Below are positions 48,361 through 57,395 of a stretch of DNA of 64,000 nt, piece after piece. The notes under the pieces are model-generated. The model worked only from the letters and a program-made list of their open reading frames with translations. It was not told where the DNA came from and ran no database searches. Source of the stretch: Deltaproteobacteria bacterium (lineage in GTDB: Bacteria; Desulfobacterota_D; UBA1144; Nemesobacterales; UBA2774); the NCBI GenBank assembly GCA_029262275.1, contig JAJCZS010000007.1, forward strand, positions 122,785 through 186,784, written 5' to 3'. How positions within the stretch are numbered: the stretch's first letter is position 1; each line of letters begins with the position of its first letter. Both the position numbers and the translations under genes were made by a program.

Positions 48361-49359
48361 ATGAGCAACCAGACTTTTACTGCATACGTAGTTGATGAAG
48401 TTGAAAAAGGTGTATTTGAAAGAAATATAAAAGAGAGAACAATGGATGATCTGCCCGAGGGCAACGTTGTGGTTAGAGTTCATTATTCCTCTCTCAATTA
48501 CAAGGACGCACTATCAGCTACAGGGAATAAAGGCGTTACGAGAAACTTCCCACATTCTCCTGGAGTTGACGCATCCGGTGTAATAGAGGAGAGCTCTGAT
48601 GATAGATTTTCTCCCGGTCAGGAGGTCATAGTTCACGGCTATGACTTAGGATGTAATACATCCGGTGGTTTTAGTGAATATATCAGAGTACCTGCAGATT
48701 GGGTGGTTCCTATGCCTGAAGGATTGTCACTTAGGGAAAGCATGATATTTGGTACTGCAGGATATACAGCTGCGTATTCAGTACAAAGGCTTGAAGAGTT
48801 TGGTGTTACACCAGAGAAAGGAGAGGTGCTTGTTACAGGAGCAACAGGAGGGGTAGGTAGTGTTGCTGTAGCCATTTTAGCTAAGGCTGGCTACAACGTA
48901 GTAGCTTCAACGGGCAAGACAGACCAGGCTCAATTCTTATTGGACCTAGGAGCAAAAGAGGTGATTAGTAGAGATGACGCGACGGATGATTCAGGAAGAC
49001 CTCTTCTAAAAGGCAGGTGGTCGGGTGTGGTTGATACCGTGGGTGGTGAGATTTTGGCAACTGCTATCAAATCTACAAATCCAAGAGGTATTGTTACTTG
49101 TTGTGGAAATGTAGCTTCGGCTGATCTCCCCATAAATGTATTTCCCTTTATATTAAGAGGTGTTTCATTAGTTGGAATTGATTCCCAAGACTCTCCCATG
49201 GAGCAAAGGCAGAAGATTTGGCAGAGAATGGCATCTGATTGGAAAATTGATACTCTAGAAGATCTAACTACTGAGATAACTCTCCAAGAGCTTGATACTA
49301 ATATCGAACTTATACTTAAAGGCGGCCAAAAGGGTAGAGTTCTTGTAAATCTTTCTTAA
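48361..49359 (+). CDS. YhdH/AcuI-type zinc-independent MDR oxidoreductase (acrylyl-CoA reductase-like)
   Basis: SSLNYKDALSATGNKGVTRNFPHSPGVDASGVI, GTAGYTAAYSVQRLEEFGVTPEKGEVLVTGATGGVGSVAV. Confidence 0.88.
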   Translation: MSNQTFTAYVVDEVEKGVFERNIKERTMDDLPEGNVVVRVHYSSLNYKDALSATGNKGVTRNFPHSPGVDASGVIEESSDDRFSPGQEVIVHGYDLGCNTSGGFSEYIRVPADWVVPMPEGLSLRESMIFGTAGYTAAYSVQRLEEFGVTPEKGEVLVTGATGGVGSVAVAILAKAGYNVVASTGKTDQAQFLLDLGAKEVISRDDATDDSGRPLLKGRWSGVVDTVGGEILATAIKSTNPRGIVTCCGNVASADLPINVFPFILRGVSLVGIDSQDSPMEQRQKIWQRMASDWKIDTLEDLTTEITLQELDTNIELILKGGQKGRVLVNLS

Positions 49360-49557
49360 TAGGATATTGCCTAACAATTGGGCTTTACGTGCTTATTTTT
49401 TACGCTCCTTAACCAATTCTCTGTTCAAACAAGAAAGACCTTTATATGTTTACATTGCATAATTTGTTGCCTGAAATCATTGTAACCTTCCCAAATAGCT
49501 GAATTTATTTGCCATTACTTATTTTTCTTTAACTCGACTCCCTTCTACTCTGATAAG

Positions 49558-49573
49558 TGGCATTACTATTGCA
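49558..49573 (+). promoter_or_regulatory. Sigma-54 (-24/-12) promoter for amtB
   Basis: TGGCATTACTATTGCA versus consensus TGGCAC-N5-TTGCW; GG to GC offset 12 nt; expected start near 49584, RBS AAAGGAGG and ATG at 49609. Confidence 0.8.
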
Positions 49574-49608
49574 ATTATAGTAATTACACAAAAGGAGGTA
49601 TTGGAGAT

Positions 49609-50928
49609 ATGTTAAAATTAGCCCCTAAAGGGATTTTTCTGTCCCTTTTATCAATTTTACTATTTGTTCCCACATTAGCTTTTGCTCAAGATGGACTAGA
49701 CACCGGAGATACAACCTGGATCATGGTATCCAGTGCTCTTGTATTGTTTATGATGATTCCCGGCTTAGCACTTTTCTATGGCGGTCTTGTTGGAAAGAAG
49801 AATGTGCTCTCAGTATTGATGCAGTGTTTTATGATTACTGCGGTTGTCACTGTAATCTGGACAGTAATTGGTTACAGTCTCACATTTGATACGGTAGGCA
49901 TGGTTCCAGGAGAATGGAATATTCATGCTTTTGTAGGAGGTCTTAACAAAACTTTCTTAGGCGGTATTACCCCTGACACCCTATCTGGAAGCATCCCAGA
50001 GTTAGTATTCTTTATTTTTCAGCTAACATTTGCAATTATTACACCTGGACTTTTCGTTGGTGCATTTGCTGAGAGAATGAAATTCTCGGCGGTCGTATGG
50101 TTTGTCATACTTTGGGTGATCCTTGTCTACTTCCCGATTGCACATATGGTATGGGGAGGCGAGGGATCGTTCCTTGGTGACATGGGTGTGATCGATTTCG
50201 CAGGAGGAATCGTAGTTCATATAACAGCCGGTATGGCGGCACTAGTTGCAGCTGTTATGGTGGGTAGGAGAAAAGGTTATCCACTTCCTACACCACCTCA
50301 TAATATGACCATGACTCTTACCGGAACAGCCATGCTATGGGTTGGCTGGTTTGGGTTTAATGGTGGTAGTGCTCTTGCGGCTAATGGACAGGCTGCTATG
50401 GCTATAGTAGTCACTCAGATTTCACCATCTGTAGCTGCTCTTACTTGGATAGCTATTGAGTGGTTGAAAAATGGTAAGCCAAGTGCTCTTGGTTTTGCTA
50501 CAGGTGCAATTGCCGGCCTTGCAGCAATTACTCCTGCCTCAGGAACTGTAGGCCCAATTGGAGCAATCGCAATAGGTTTCGCCGCTGCTATCTTGGCATA
50601 CGTAGCCGCAACATGGCTCAAGTATCAGTTCAAATACGATGATGCGCTCGATGTTGTAGGTGTTCACGGTGTAGGAGGATTTGTCGGTATCATACTTGTT
50701 TCCTTCTTTGCTTCAGCCGCTTTGGGCGGAAGTGTCGTGGACTTAGATATTCCCGGTCAGCTTAAAGTACAGGCATTTGGCGCTTTCTTCACCATCGTCT
50801 ACGCGGGAATAATCTCTTTTGTTATTTTAAAGCTAATCGATGTATTTGTTGGACTTAGGGTTACTGATGAGGAAGAGGTCCAAGGACTCGACTACTCAGA
50901 CCATGGTGAGTCAGGATACGATATCTAG
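49609..50928 (+). CDS. amtB: Ammonium transporter (Amt family)
   Basis: Signal peptide; TTWIMVSSALVLFMMIPGLALFYGGLVGKKNVLSVLMQ, DFAGGIVVHITAGMAALVAAVMVGRR, VGVHGVGGFVGIIL. Confidence 0.96.
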   Translation: MLKLAPKGIFLSLLSILLFVPTLAFAQDGLDTGDTTWIMVSSALVLFMMIPGLALFYGGLVGKKNVLSVLMQCFMITAVVTVIWTVIGYSLTFDTVGMVPGEWNIHAFVGGLNKTFLGGITPDTLSGSIPELVFFIFQLTFAIITPGLFVGAFAERMKFSAVVWFVILWVILVYFPIAHMVWGGEGSFLGDMGVIDFAGGIVVHITAGMAALVAAVMVGRRKGYPLPTPPHNMTMTLTGTAMLWVGWFGFNGGSALAANGQAAMAIVVTQISPSVAALTWIAIEWLKNGKPSALGFATGAIAGLAAITPASGTVGPIGAIAIGFAAAILAYVAATWLKYQFKYDDALDVVGVHGVGGFVGIILVSFFASAALGGSVVDLDIPGQLKVQAFGAFFTIVYAGIISFVILKLIDVFVGLRVTDEEEVQGLDYSDHGESGYDI

Positions 50929-50965
50929 TTCACTTTTATAGTAAGTAAATCTAATAAAAACTCTC

Positions 50966-50995
50966 AAGGGGCAGTTAATATGCTGCCCCTTTTTT
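50966..50995 (+). terminator. Rho-independent terminator after amtB
   Basis: AGGGGCAG-ttaatatg-CTGCCCCT followed by TTTTT. Confidence 0.92.
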
Positions 50996-51065
50996 ATAAC
51001 GACACTGACACTATTTAATTTCCCTTAACTTGAAAATTGATATTTTGATCTTATGATTGAATACA

Positions 51066-51491
51066 ATGATTCAAGTCACACCTGAAATATCTATAGATGA
51101 GAATGAGATTGAGCTTGACTTTATAAGATCCTCAGGGCCTGGGGGTCAAAATGTAAATAAAGTCTCTACAGCGGTGCAGCTTAAGTTCGATATAAGTGCT
51201 TCTCCTAATCTTGCGCCAGCAGTAAAAAAGAGATTGTTAAATTTAGCCGGCAGCAAGGTGACCAAAGAGAATATATTAATTATCGAGGCCTCTGCCTTTA
51301 GGTCCCAAGAAAAAAACCGAGGTGATGCTCTCTCCCGTTTGATCGATCTAATCCAAAGAGCGTCTAAAAAACCAAAGCCAAGACATAAGACAAAACCAAC
51401 TTTTGCATCAAAACGAAAGCGACTTGAATCAAAAAAGCATAAGGGGAAGGTAAAGAAAATGAGGCGCACCCCCCCAGTAACAGATGAATGA
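51066..51491 (+). CDS. arfB: Alternative ribosome-rescue aminoacyl-tRNA hydrolase ArfB (YaeJ)
   Basis: FIRSSGPGGQNVNKVSTAVQLKFD; basic C-terminal tail. ORF opens at 51057; start uncertain. Confidence 0.92.
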   Translation: MIQVTPEISIDENEIELDFIRSSGPGGQNVNKVSTAVQLKFDISASPNLAPAVKKRLLNLAGSKVTKENILIIEASAFRSQEKNRGDALSRLIDLIQRASKKPKPRHKTKPTFASKRKRLESKKHKGKVKKMRRTPPVTDE

Positions 51492-51546
51492 TAAAAACAT
51501 TTGATTAGGTTAGGCGGGCTGGTAGACTACCGTCACAAATTTTGCT

Positions 51547-51768
51547 ATGACCAAAGATAATAACAACCAACAGACTTGTCGTTGCGGTTACACAAGAGAC
51601 CACCCATGGATAGTGCCTAAACCAAGCTATTCTTTTTGGGGTTGGATTCTTGTTGGCACAGGTATAAGCCATCCTCCGAACGAAGTCAAATTTGAATGTG
51701 ATAAGTGTGGTGAGGTCTTTGAGAGGATCACGGATCCCGTTCTTTTAAAAAACCATTCCTACAAGTAG
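51547..51768 (+). CDS. Small zinc-ribbon-like protein
   Basis: Four clustered Cys: TCRCGY ... FECDKCGEVF. Confidence 0.55.
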   Translation: MTKDNNNQQTCRCGYTRDHPWIVPKPSYSFWGWILVGTGISHPPNEVKFECDKCGEVFERITDPVLLKNHSYK

Positions 51769-51839
51769 TTTCTCAACTTTTTCTAACAATTCGTATATAG
51801 TAATTATCAATTATCTCATGTTTGGAGTAAATATTTCCT

Positions 51840-52751
51840 ATGCGTCAGAAACTCATGACAATAAGTATGGCTTTGATTATTGTTCTATTTCTATCCTCCT
51901 GTAGCACTAGATGTATTTCTGTAACTGATGAGGAGCTTGAAGTTATCGGCCAGCTCATCTTCATTAATGAAGGTGCTGGAAAAGTGGAGAACCTCACAAC
52001 CTGGAATGAGGGTGAGGAGTTTGCCTCAATGGGAATAGGCCATTTTATATGGTATCCAGAAGGTAAGCAGTACAGGTTCTATGAAATTTTTCCTGTTGTT
52101 TATGAGTTTATTAAATCTAACGGTGGTGTACCTCCTAAGTGGATGGAAGAGATGGCATCCTTTGATCTCCCTTGGGACTCGCGGGAACAGTTTTACAGTC
52201 AATTCCAAACCCCAAAGATGCATTCTCTAAGAGAATTTTTGTTAGAAACAATCCCACAGCAATCGCTCTTTATGGCAGGCCGCTTAGAGGACAGTTTGCC
52301 TAAAATACTAGAAGCAGCACCTCCAGCGCAGCGTGAACACATCAAAAAGCAATTTTACCGAGTAGCTAACTCACCAATGGGAATGTACGTGTTAATAGAC
52401 TACGTAAACTTCAAAGGAGAAGGCACTCTTGAGACAGAGCGCTATAACGGGCTGGGCTGGGGACTTCTTCAAATCCTACAAGGTATGAATGGAACACAGC
52501 AAGGCATGCCTGCTCTTGAAGAATTTGCTGCGGGTGCAGAGAGGGTATTGCTTAGACGTGTAGACAACTCTCCTCCGGAGAGGGGCGAGAAAAGGTGGAT
52601 CCCAGGTTGGAAAAACAGGATTAAAACATACACATCACCAGAGATTATTTCCTACTATAATTCTGACAATTCTACCAATGAAACTGGCTACGGAAATCTA
52701 AAAGAAGTAATGAATGAAATCTATAGAGATTTGGTATGTAGCCAGACTTGA
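51840..52751 (+). CDS. Lipoprotein with candidate lysozyme-like motif
   Basis: Lipobox LSSCS; IFINEGAGKVENLTTWNEGEEFASMGIGHFIWYPEG; YNGLGWGLLQ. Confidence 0.6.
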   Translation: MRQKLMTISMALIIVLFLSSCSTRCISVTDEELEVIGQLIFINEGAGKVENLTTWNEGEEFASMGIGHFIWYPEGKQYRFYEIFPVVYEFIKSNGGVPPKWMEEMASFDLPWDSREQFYSQFQTPKMHSLREFLLETIPQQSLFMAGRLEDSLPKILEAAPPAQREHIKKQFYRVANSPMGMYVLIDYVNFKGEGTLETERYNGLGWGLLQILQGMNGTQQGMPALEEFAAGAERVLLRRVDNSPPERGEKRWIPGWKNRIKTYTSPEIISYYNSDNSTNETGYGNLKEVMNEIYRDLVCSQT

Positions 52752-52766
52752 TCTAATATATCATCC

Positions 52767-53582
52767 ATGGAATTTTCCTGGGTTACCTATGTAATTAGCC
52801 TCTTGGCTGCGGGCGTGTTTTCAGGTTTTATAGCCGGCCTTTTTGGAGTAGGCGGAGGCATTGTCCGCATACCCATATTTTTATTCCTCTTCCCACTGTT
52901 TGGAATTCACTCGGACGTTCTTATGCATATGGCAGCTGGAACATCGCTTATGCTAGCTCTTCCCTCGTCAATTATGGCTTCTCATGCTCAGTATAAAGCA
53001 GGTAATCTGGATCTGAATTTTCTAAAGGGATGGGTTCCAGCACTCGTGGTAGGAGTTGTTCTTGGTATATTCGTGATGCGCTATGTCTCAAGCCATTTTT
53101 TGGAGCAGGTGTTTGCAATAGTTATTCTTATTATTTCCATACAGATGTTTTTTACAAGTAGTGAATTCAAAGTCACAAAAGAATTTCCGGGTTTTATTAT
53201 GAAATCTCTCTCAGCATTCTTTATAGGAGTTCTTTCAACTATTATGGGGCTCACAGGGGGCACATTTACCACCCCAGTGCTGACTGCATATGGATACTCA
53301 ATTCACCGCTCTATAGCTGTTGCAACTGCGGGAGGATTCTTTATTAGTATTTTTGGCACAGGGGGTTCTATAATTAATGGTCTTGGGATATATGGCCGGC
53401 CTGGGTTTTCCATAGGGTACGTAGATTTAACTGCTGTGCTTGTTATGATAATTCCAATAATCATTATGGCCCCACAAGGGGTGAGGCTTGCTAATCATCT
53501 CAGCAAAGGAAGGCTCAGAAAAATATTTTCAATTTTCTTGTTTATCGTAGCTTTAGATATGATAAGGGGTCTTTATTTTTAA
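52767..53582 (+). CDS. TSUP family permease (TauE/SafE)
   Basis: GFIAGLFGVGGGIVRIPIFLFLFPLFG, MAAGTSLMLALPSSIMASHAQYKAGNLD. Confidence 0.9.
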   Translation: MEFSWVTYVISLLAAGVFSGFIAGLFGVGGGIVRIPIFLFLFPLFGIHSDVLMHMAAGTSLMLALPSSIMASHAQYKAGNLDLNFLKGWVPALVVGVVLGIFVMRYVSSHFLEQVFAIVILIISIQMFFTSSEFKVTKEFPGFIMKSLSAFFIGVLSTIMGLTGGTFTTPVLTAYGYSIHRSIAVATAGGFFISIFGTGGSIINGLGIYGRPGFSIGYVDLTAVLVMIIPIIIMAPQGVRLANHLSKGRLRKIFSIFLFIVALDMIRGLYF

Positions 53583-53597
53583 TAACGGCAAAATAAA

Positions 53598-54011
53598 ATG
53601 CGAACACTAGCACTTGATGTAGGGACAAAAACAATTGGTATTGCGGTAAGTGATGAGCTTGGGATTACGGCTAACGGAATTACCACAATACAAAGAAAAG
53701 GTCTTAAGTATGATCTTAGTGAGCTCCGCACTTTAATAGATGAATACAAACCTGGGGAGATAGTGGTGGGAGTTCCATATCAAATGGACGGGAGTGTTAG
53801 TGAGAGAGGCAATCAGATTCTAAAGTTCTCAAAGAAAGTAGGTGAGGTTTTTTCATTGCCCATTATCCATTGGGATGAGAGTTTCTCTACCGTCAATGCA
53901 GAGAAAAAACTAATCCAAGCTGATCTCAGCAGGAAGAAAAGAAAAAAGGTAATAGATAAGATGGCAGCTGTTTTTATACTTCAGGAATACCTTGAGTCAA
54001 AGAGATACTAA
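53598..54011 (+). CDS. ruvX: Putative pre-16S rRNA nuclease YqgF/RuvX
   Basis: RTLALDVGTKTIGIAVSDELG, IVVGVPYQMDGS, WDESFSTVNAEK, DKMAAVFILQEYL. Confidence 0.93.
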   Translation: MRTLALDVGTKTIGIAVSDELGITANGITTIQRKGLKYDLSELRTLIDEYKPGEIVVGVPYQMDGSVSERGNQILKFSKKVGEVFSLPIIHWDESFSTVNAEKKLIQADLSRKKRKKVIDKMAAVFILQEYLESKRY

Positions 54012-54029
54012 ACCCGGAGAGGAAGAGTC

Positions 54030-54821
54030 ATGCCCTATGCTAATGTAAATGGAGTAAGTCTATATTATGAAATCTATGGAAACGGGGATCCTGTTGTTCT
54101 TATAGAAGGGCTAGGGAGCCAGCTTCAAAGTTGGGCAACCCAAGTGCCTATATACTCAGAGCATTATAAAGTTGTGGTGTTTGATAACAGGGGGGCAGGT
54201 AAATCGGATAAACCTGAGGCCGGTTATTCAACTCAAGATATGGCACAAGACACAGCTTCCTTAATGGATGAGCTTGGGATAGAGAGCGCTCATATTGTAG
54301 GAAAATCAATGGGTGGAATGATTGGGCAGTGGTTAGCTATAAATCACCCAGAGAAAGTCCAAAAACTTGTCATGGGCTGCTCCTCAGCTTCTCGTGATGA
54401 GGTTGGAAATGAAATACTCAGAATGGGAAGGGAGATTGCCACTAATTCAGGCCCAAAAGCAGTGTGGCTCATGTCTCTTTATCTAGGATATACAAGAGAG
54501 TATATTGAAGAAAATTTAGGAACCATTAAAAATGCTATGAAAACTGTACCTGATGATCCAGAGGCGCTTAAGGGTTATTTAGGGCAGAGTTTTGCTGTCG
54601 AAGGACATAATACGGTCTCGAAACTACCTCAAATTGAGTCTCCTACTCTGGTAATGTTGGGGGAGACTGATTTGATAGCGTCTCCTAAACGTTCACAGCA
54701 ACTATCGGAGCTAATTCCTAATTCACAGCTAAAAATATTTCCTAAAGTCGGTCATGGGTTCTGGAGGGAGAGGCAGCGCGAAGTGGACGATCTTGTATTA
54801 GGTTTTCTTCTAAACGACTGA
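54030..54821 (+). CDS. Alpha/beta-fold hydrolase
   Basis: VVFDNRGAGKSDKPEAGYST, HIVGKSMGGMIGQWLA (GxSxG), VGHGFWRE. Confidence 0.92.
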   Translation: MPYANVNGVSLYYEIYGNGDPVVLIEGLGSQLQSWATQVPIYSEHYKVVVFDNRGAGKSDKPEAGYSTQDMAQDTASLMDELGIESAHIVGKSMGGMIGQWLAINHPEKVQKLVMGCSSASRDEVGNEILRMGREIATNSGPKAVWLMSLYLGYTREYIEENLGTIKNAMKTVPDDPEALKGYLGQSFAVEGHNTVSKLPQIESPTLVMLGETDLIASPKRSQQLSELIPNSQLKIFPKVGHGFWRERQREVDDLVLGFLLND

Positions 54822-54822
54822 T

Positions 54823-55524
54823 TTAATTAAGATTTCTCTTGTCCACTATCTCACTTCTTTTCTGTGATGTAATGGATATCATCTCAAGTCTGGATTTAAG
54901 GTCATTAATAATAAATTCAGCCCTTTTCTGCACGTCCATTTCTTCAAGAAGCACCTGTTTATCAAAAACGTTAGGAAAAATCATACTGGCCAATGCATCG
55001 GTCAAGTTCTCAAGAGGAAGCTTTGTGTTTACATTAATTCTGTGGGATTTTTGCTTCTCATCTAAATATAAATTCCACTTTTGTACCAACTCTTCTATTT
55101 CACTTCTAAATGTTTCATTGCTAGAGCTATAAACATTATCCATAATGCTTACCCGAGCCATTCTGTAAGGTAAATCCTCTACTATTTCTAGTATTTTGGC
55201 TCTTTTTAATCCGTATAAAACAATATTTATTTTACCGTCTTCAAGTACCTCAGAGCTTACTATTCTCCCCATACCGATCACGTCATAAACCTCCGGGTTT
55301 CCATAATAATCACTTTCCCAGCCAGGTTTTAGAAGCGCCATTCCTATAATTTTCTCACTATCCAATGAGTTGTTTATCATTTCTTTATATCTTGGTTCAA
55401 AAATGTGTAGAGGTAGAAGTGTGTTTGGAAAAAACACTACCGAGGAGAGAGGAAAGAGTGGAACTAATCCTGAAAAATCCTCAAGGTTTGCAACATCTTT
55501 TAAATCTAGTTCTGGTAGTTCCAT
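54823..55524 (-). CDS. Stand-alone LON substrate-binding (N-terminal) domain protein
   Basis: LVPLFPLSSVVFFPNTLLPLHIFEPRYKEMINNSLDSEKIIGMALL; no ATPase or protease domain. Confidence 0.9.
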   Translation of the reverse strand: MELPELDLKDVANLEDFSGLVPLFPLSSVVFFPNTLLPLHIFEPRYKEMINNSLDSEKIIGMALLKPGWESDYYGNPEVYDVIGMGRIVSSEVLEDGKINIVLYGLKRAKILEIVEDLPYRMARVSIMDNVYSSSNETFRSEIEELVQKWNLYLDEKQKSHRINVNTKLPLENLTDALASMIFPNVFDKQVLLEEMDVQKRAEFIINDLKSRLEMISITSQKRSEIVDKRNLN

Positions 55525-55668
55525 AAGTTAAATCCCGGTTATTTGAATTTTAAATTAGTATAGCATACGGAATGTATATTGGATTCACATCTGTTTCCCC
55601 TCTTGAATCCTTTTTGGGTAGATTGTTCTCTAAGTTAATAAATAGCTTACTTTCTCAAGGGGGTTAAA

Positions 55669-56010
55669 ATGAGCAAAGCGATTGTTTTAAATGACCAGAA
55701 TTTTGAAAATGAGGTTCTTAATTCCCAAACTCCTGTCCTAGTGGACTTTTGGGCAGAGTGGTGCGGGCCATGTAGAGCTCTTGCGCCTGTTATTGAAGAG
55801 ATTGCTGAGGATTATGATGGCAAAATCAAAGTAGGCAAGCTAAATGTTGATGAAAACCCTGGAGCCCCGTCAGCTTACGAGATTAGGAGCATACCTACTC
55901 TCATAGTATTTAAAGATGGAGCTATCGTAGATAGAGTTGTAGGAGCGCTTCCTAAAAATCAAATCACGGATTTGGTTGATACAGCTCTAGAGCTTCAGAA
56001 AACCGGATAG
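55669..56010 (+). CDS. trxA: Thioredoxin
   Basis: VLVDFWAEWCGPCRALAPVIEEIA, SIPTLIVFKDG. Confidence 0.96.
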   Translation: MSKAIVLNDQNFENEVLNSQTPVLVDFWAEWCGPCRALAPVIEEIAEDYDGKIKVGKLNVDENPGAPSAYEIRSIPTLIVFKDGAIVDRVVGALPKNQITDLVDTALELQKTG

Positions 56011-56173
56011 TTTGCTATAACAACCTAAAAATAAATCCTCTGGGGGAAATTTTAGTTTTTTATTTTAGATTGAATAAGAAAATAAAGTTTCCCCTTTTCT
56101 TTTAGAGCTCTAACTCCATTTAAATATTCTCCCTTTGTTTGAACCGTATTACCCATTCGGTTAGAATTTCAGC

Positions 56174-56731
56174 ATGGCTAAAACCAGAATAACAAAAGTC
56201 TATACGAAAACAGGCGATAAAGGTCTTACCTCCCTAGTTGGCGGAGAGAGGGTCAGTAAAGCATCGCTTAGGGTCGATTCATACGGTGATGTAGATGAAT
56301 TAAACGCTGTGCTTGGCATAATTCGCTCTCAAGGAATCGACAGTGAGATTAATAGCTTGATAATCACTATACAAAACGACCTCTTTATCATGGGTGCGGA
56401 TTTAGCGAGCCCGCCTGATATAGAAGTTCCCAGGGTGACTCAAGAAAGTATAAGTAACTTAGAGCAGGCGATAGATAAATTCTTAGAGGAGCTTGAGCCC
56501 CTTAAAGAATTTATTCTACCAAGCGGCGATACTTCCGGATCTTACCTCCATTTTGGAAGAACTGTTTCTAGAAGGGCTGAGAGGAAAGTTGTGAAATTGA
56601 TGGAAGAGCAGGAGATTGGGGATAATGTTCTTATCTATCTAAACCGTCTTTCCGATTTGCTTTTTGTAATGGCAAGAGTACAAAACCAAAGAAATGATTT
56701 CACAGAAACATTCGTAGATTTTAAGAAATAA
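56174..56731 (+). CDS. PduO-type cob(I)alamin adenosyltransferase
   Basis: ITKVYTKTGDKGLTSLVGGERVSKASLRVDSYGDVDELNAVLG; RTVSRRAERKVV; LNRLSDLLFVMAR. Confidence 0.94.
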   Translation: MAKTRITKVYTKTGDKGLTSLVGGERVSKASLRVDSYGDVDELNAVLGIIRSQGIDSEINSLIITIQNDLFIMGADLASPPDIEVPRVTQESISNLEQAIDKFLEELEPLKEFILPSGDTSGSYLHFGRTVSRRAERKVVKLMEEQEIGDNVLIYLNRLSDLLFVMARVQNQRNDFTETFVDFKK

Positions 56732-56762
56732 AGAGAGCGTACACAAAATAGATACAGATATA

Positions 56763-57380
56763 GTGAATCCCAAAATTGATGCTTATTTGGACACTCTTGT
56801 ATCCGGTGAAGATGGTCTAATCTCCGAGATGGAAGAGTTGGCAAGGGAGCAGAGTATCCCGATTGTTGGACGGCAAGTTGGTAGTTTTTTATATCAGCTT
56901 GCGATTACTATAAATGCTAAAAGGATTTTTGAGCTAGGCTCTGCTTTTGGTTATTCAGCATATTGGTTTGCAAAAGCTGTTGGCAAAGAGGGTCAAGTAT
57001 ATTTCACTGATTTGTCAAAAGATAATATAGTCTTAGCTCGAGATTTTATAGGGCGCATGGGTCTTGAGGATATTATAAACATTAACTTTGGAGACGGATC
57101 TGTGATCTTGGATGAGACCGCGGGAGAGTTTGATATTATTTTTAATGATATGGAGAAAGAAGATTATCCGCATGTAATAGATAAGGCATATAGCAAGCTT
57201 AGATCAGGCGGTTTGTTTATTACAGATAATGTTCTATGGCATGGTAGAGTGATATCTGAGGATAAGTCTCCTGCCACTGAGGGTGTAAGAAAATTTACTG
57301 AGCTTCTTATGTCGCACAAGGGTTTTTATACCACGATCGTGCCAATGAGGGATGGACTGTCCATCAGTGTGAAATTGTAA
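56763..57380 (+). CDS. SAM-dependent O-methyltransferase (family 3)
   Basis: RIFELGSAFGYSAYWFAKAVG; FDIIFNDMEKEDY; LFITDNVLWHGRV. Confidence 0.88.
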   Translation: MNPKIDAYLDTLVSGEDGLISEMEELAREQSIPIVGRQVGSFLYQLAITINAKRIFELGSAFGYSAYWFAKAVGKEGQVYFTDLSKDNIVLARDFIGRMGLEDIININFGDGSVILDETAGEFDIIFNDMEKEDYPHVIDKAYSKLRSGGLFITDNVLWHGRVISEDKSPATEGVRKFTELLMSHKGFYTTIVPMRDGLSISVKL

Positions 57381-57395
57381 TTTAGTCGGTGAAAA

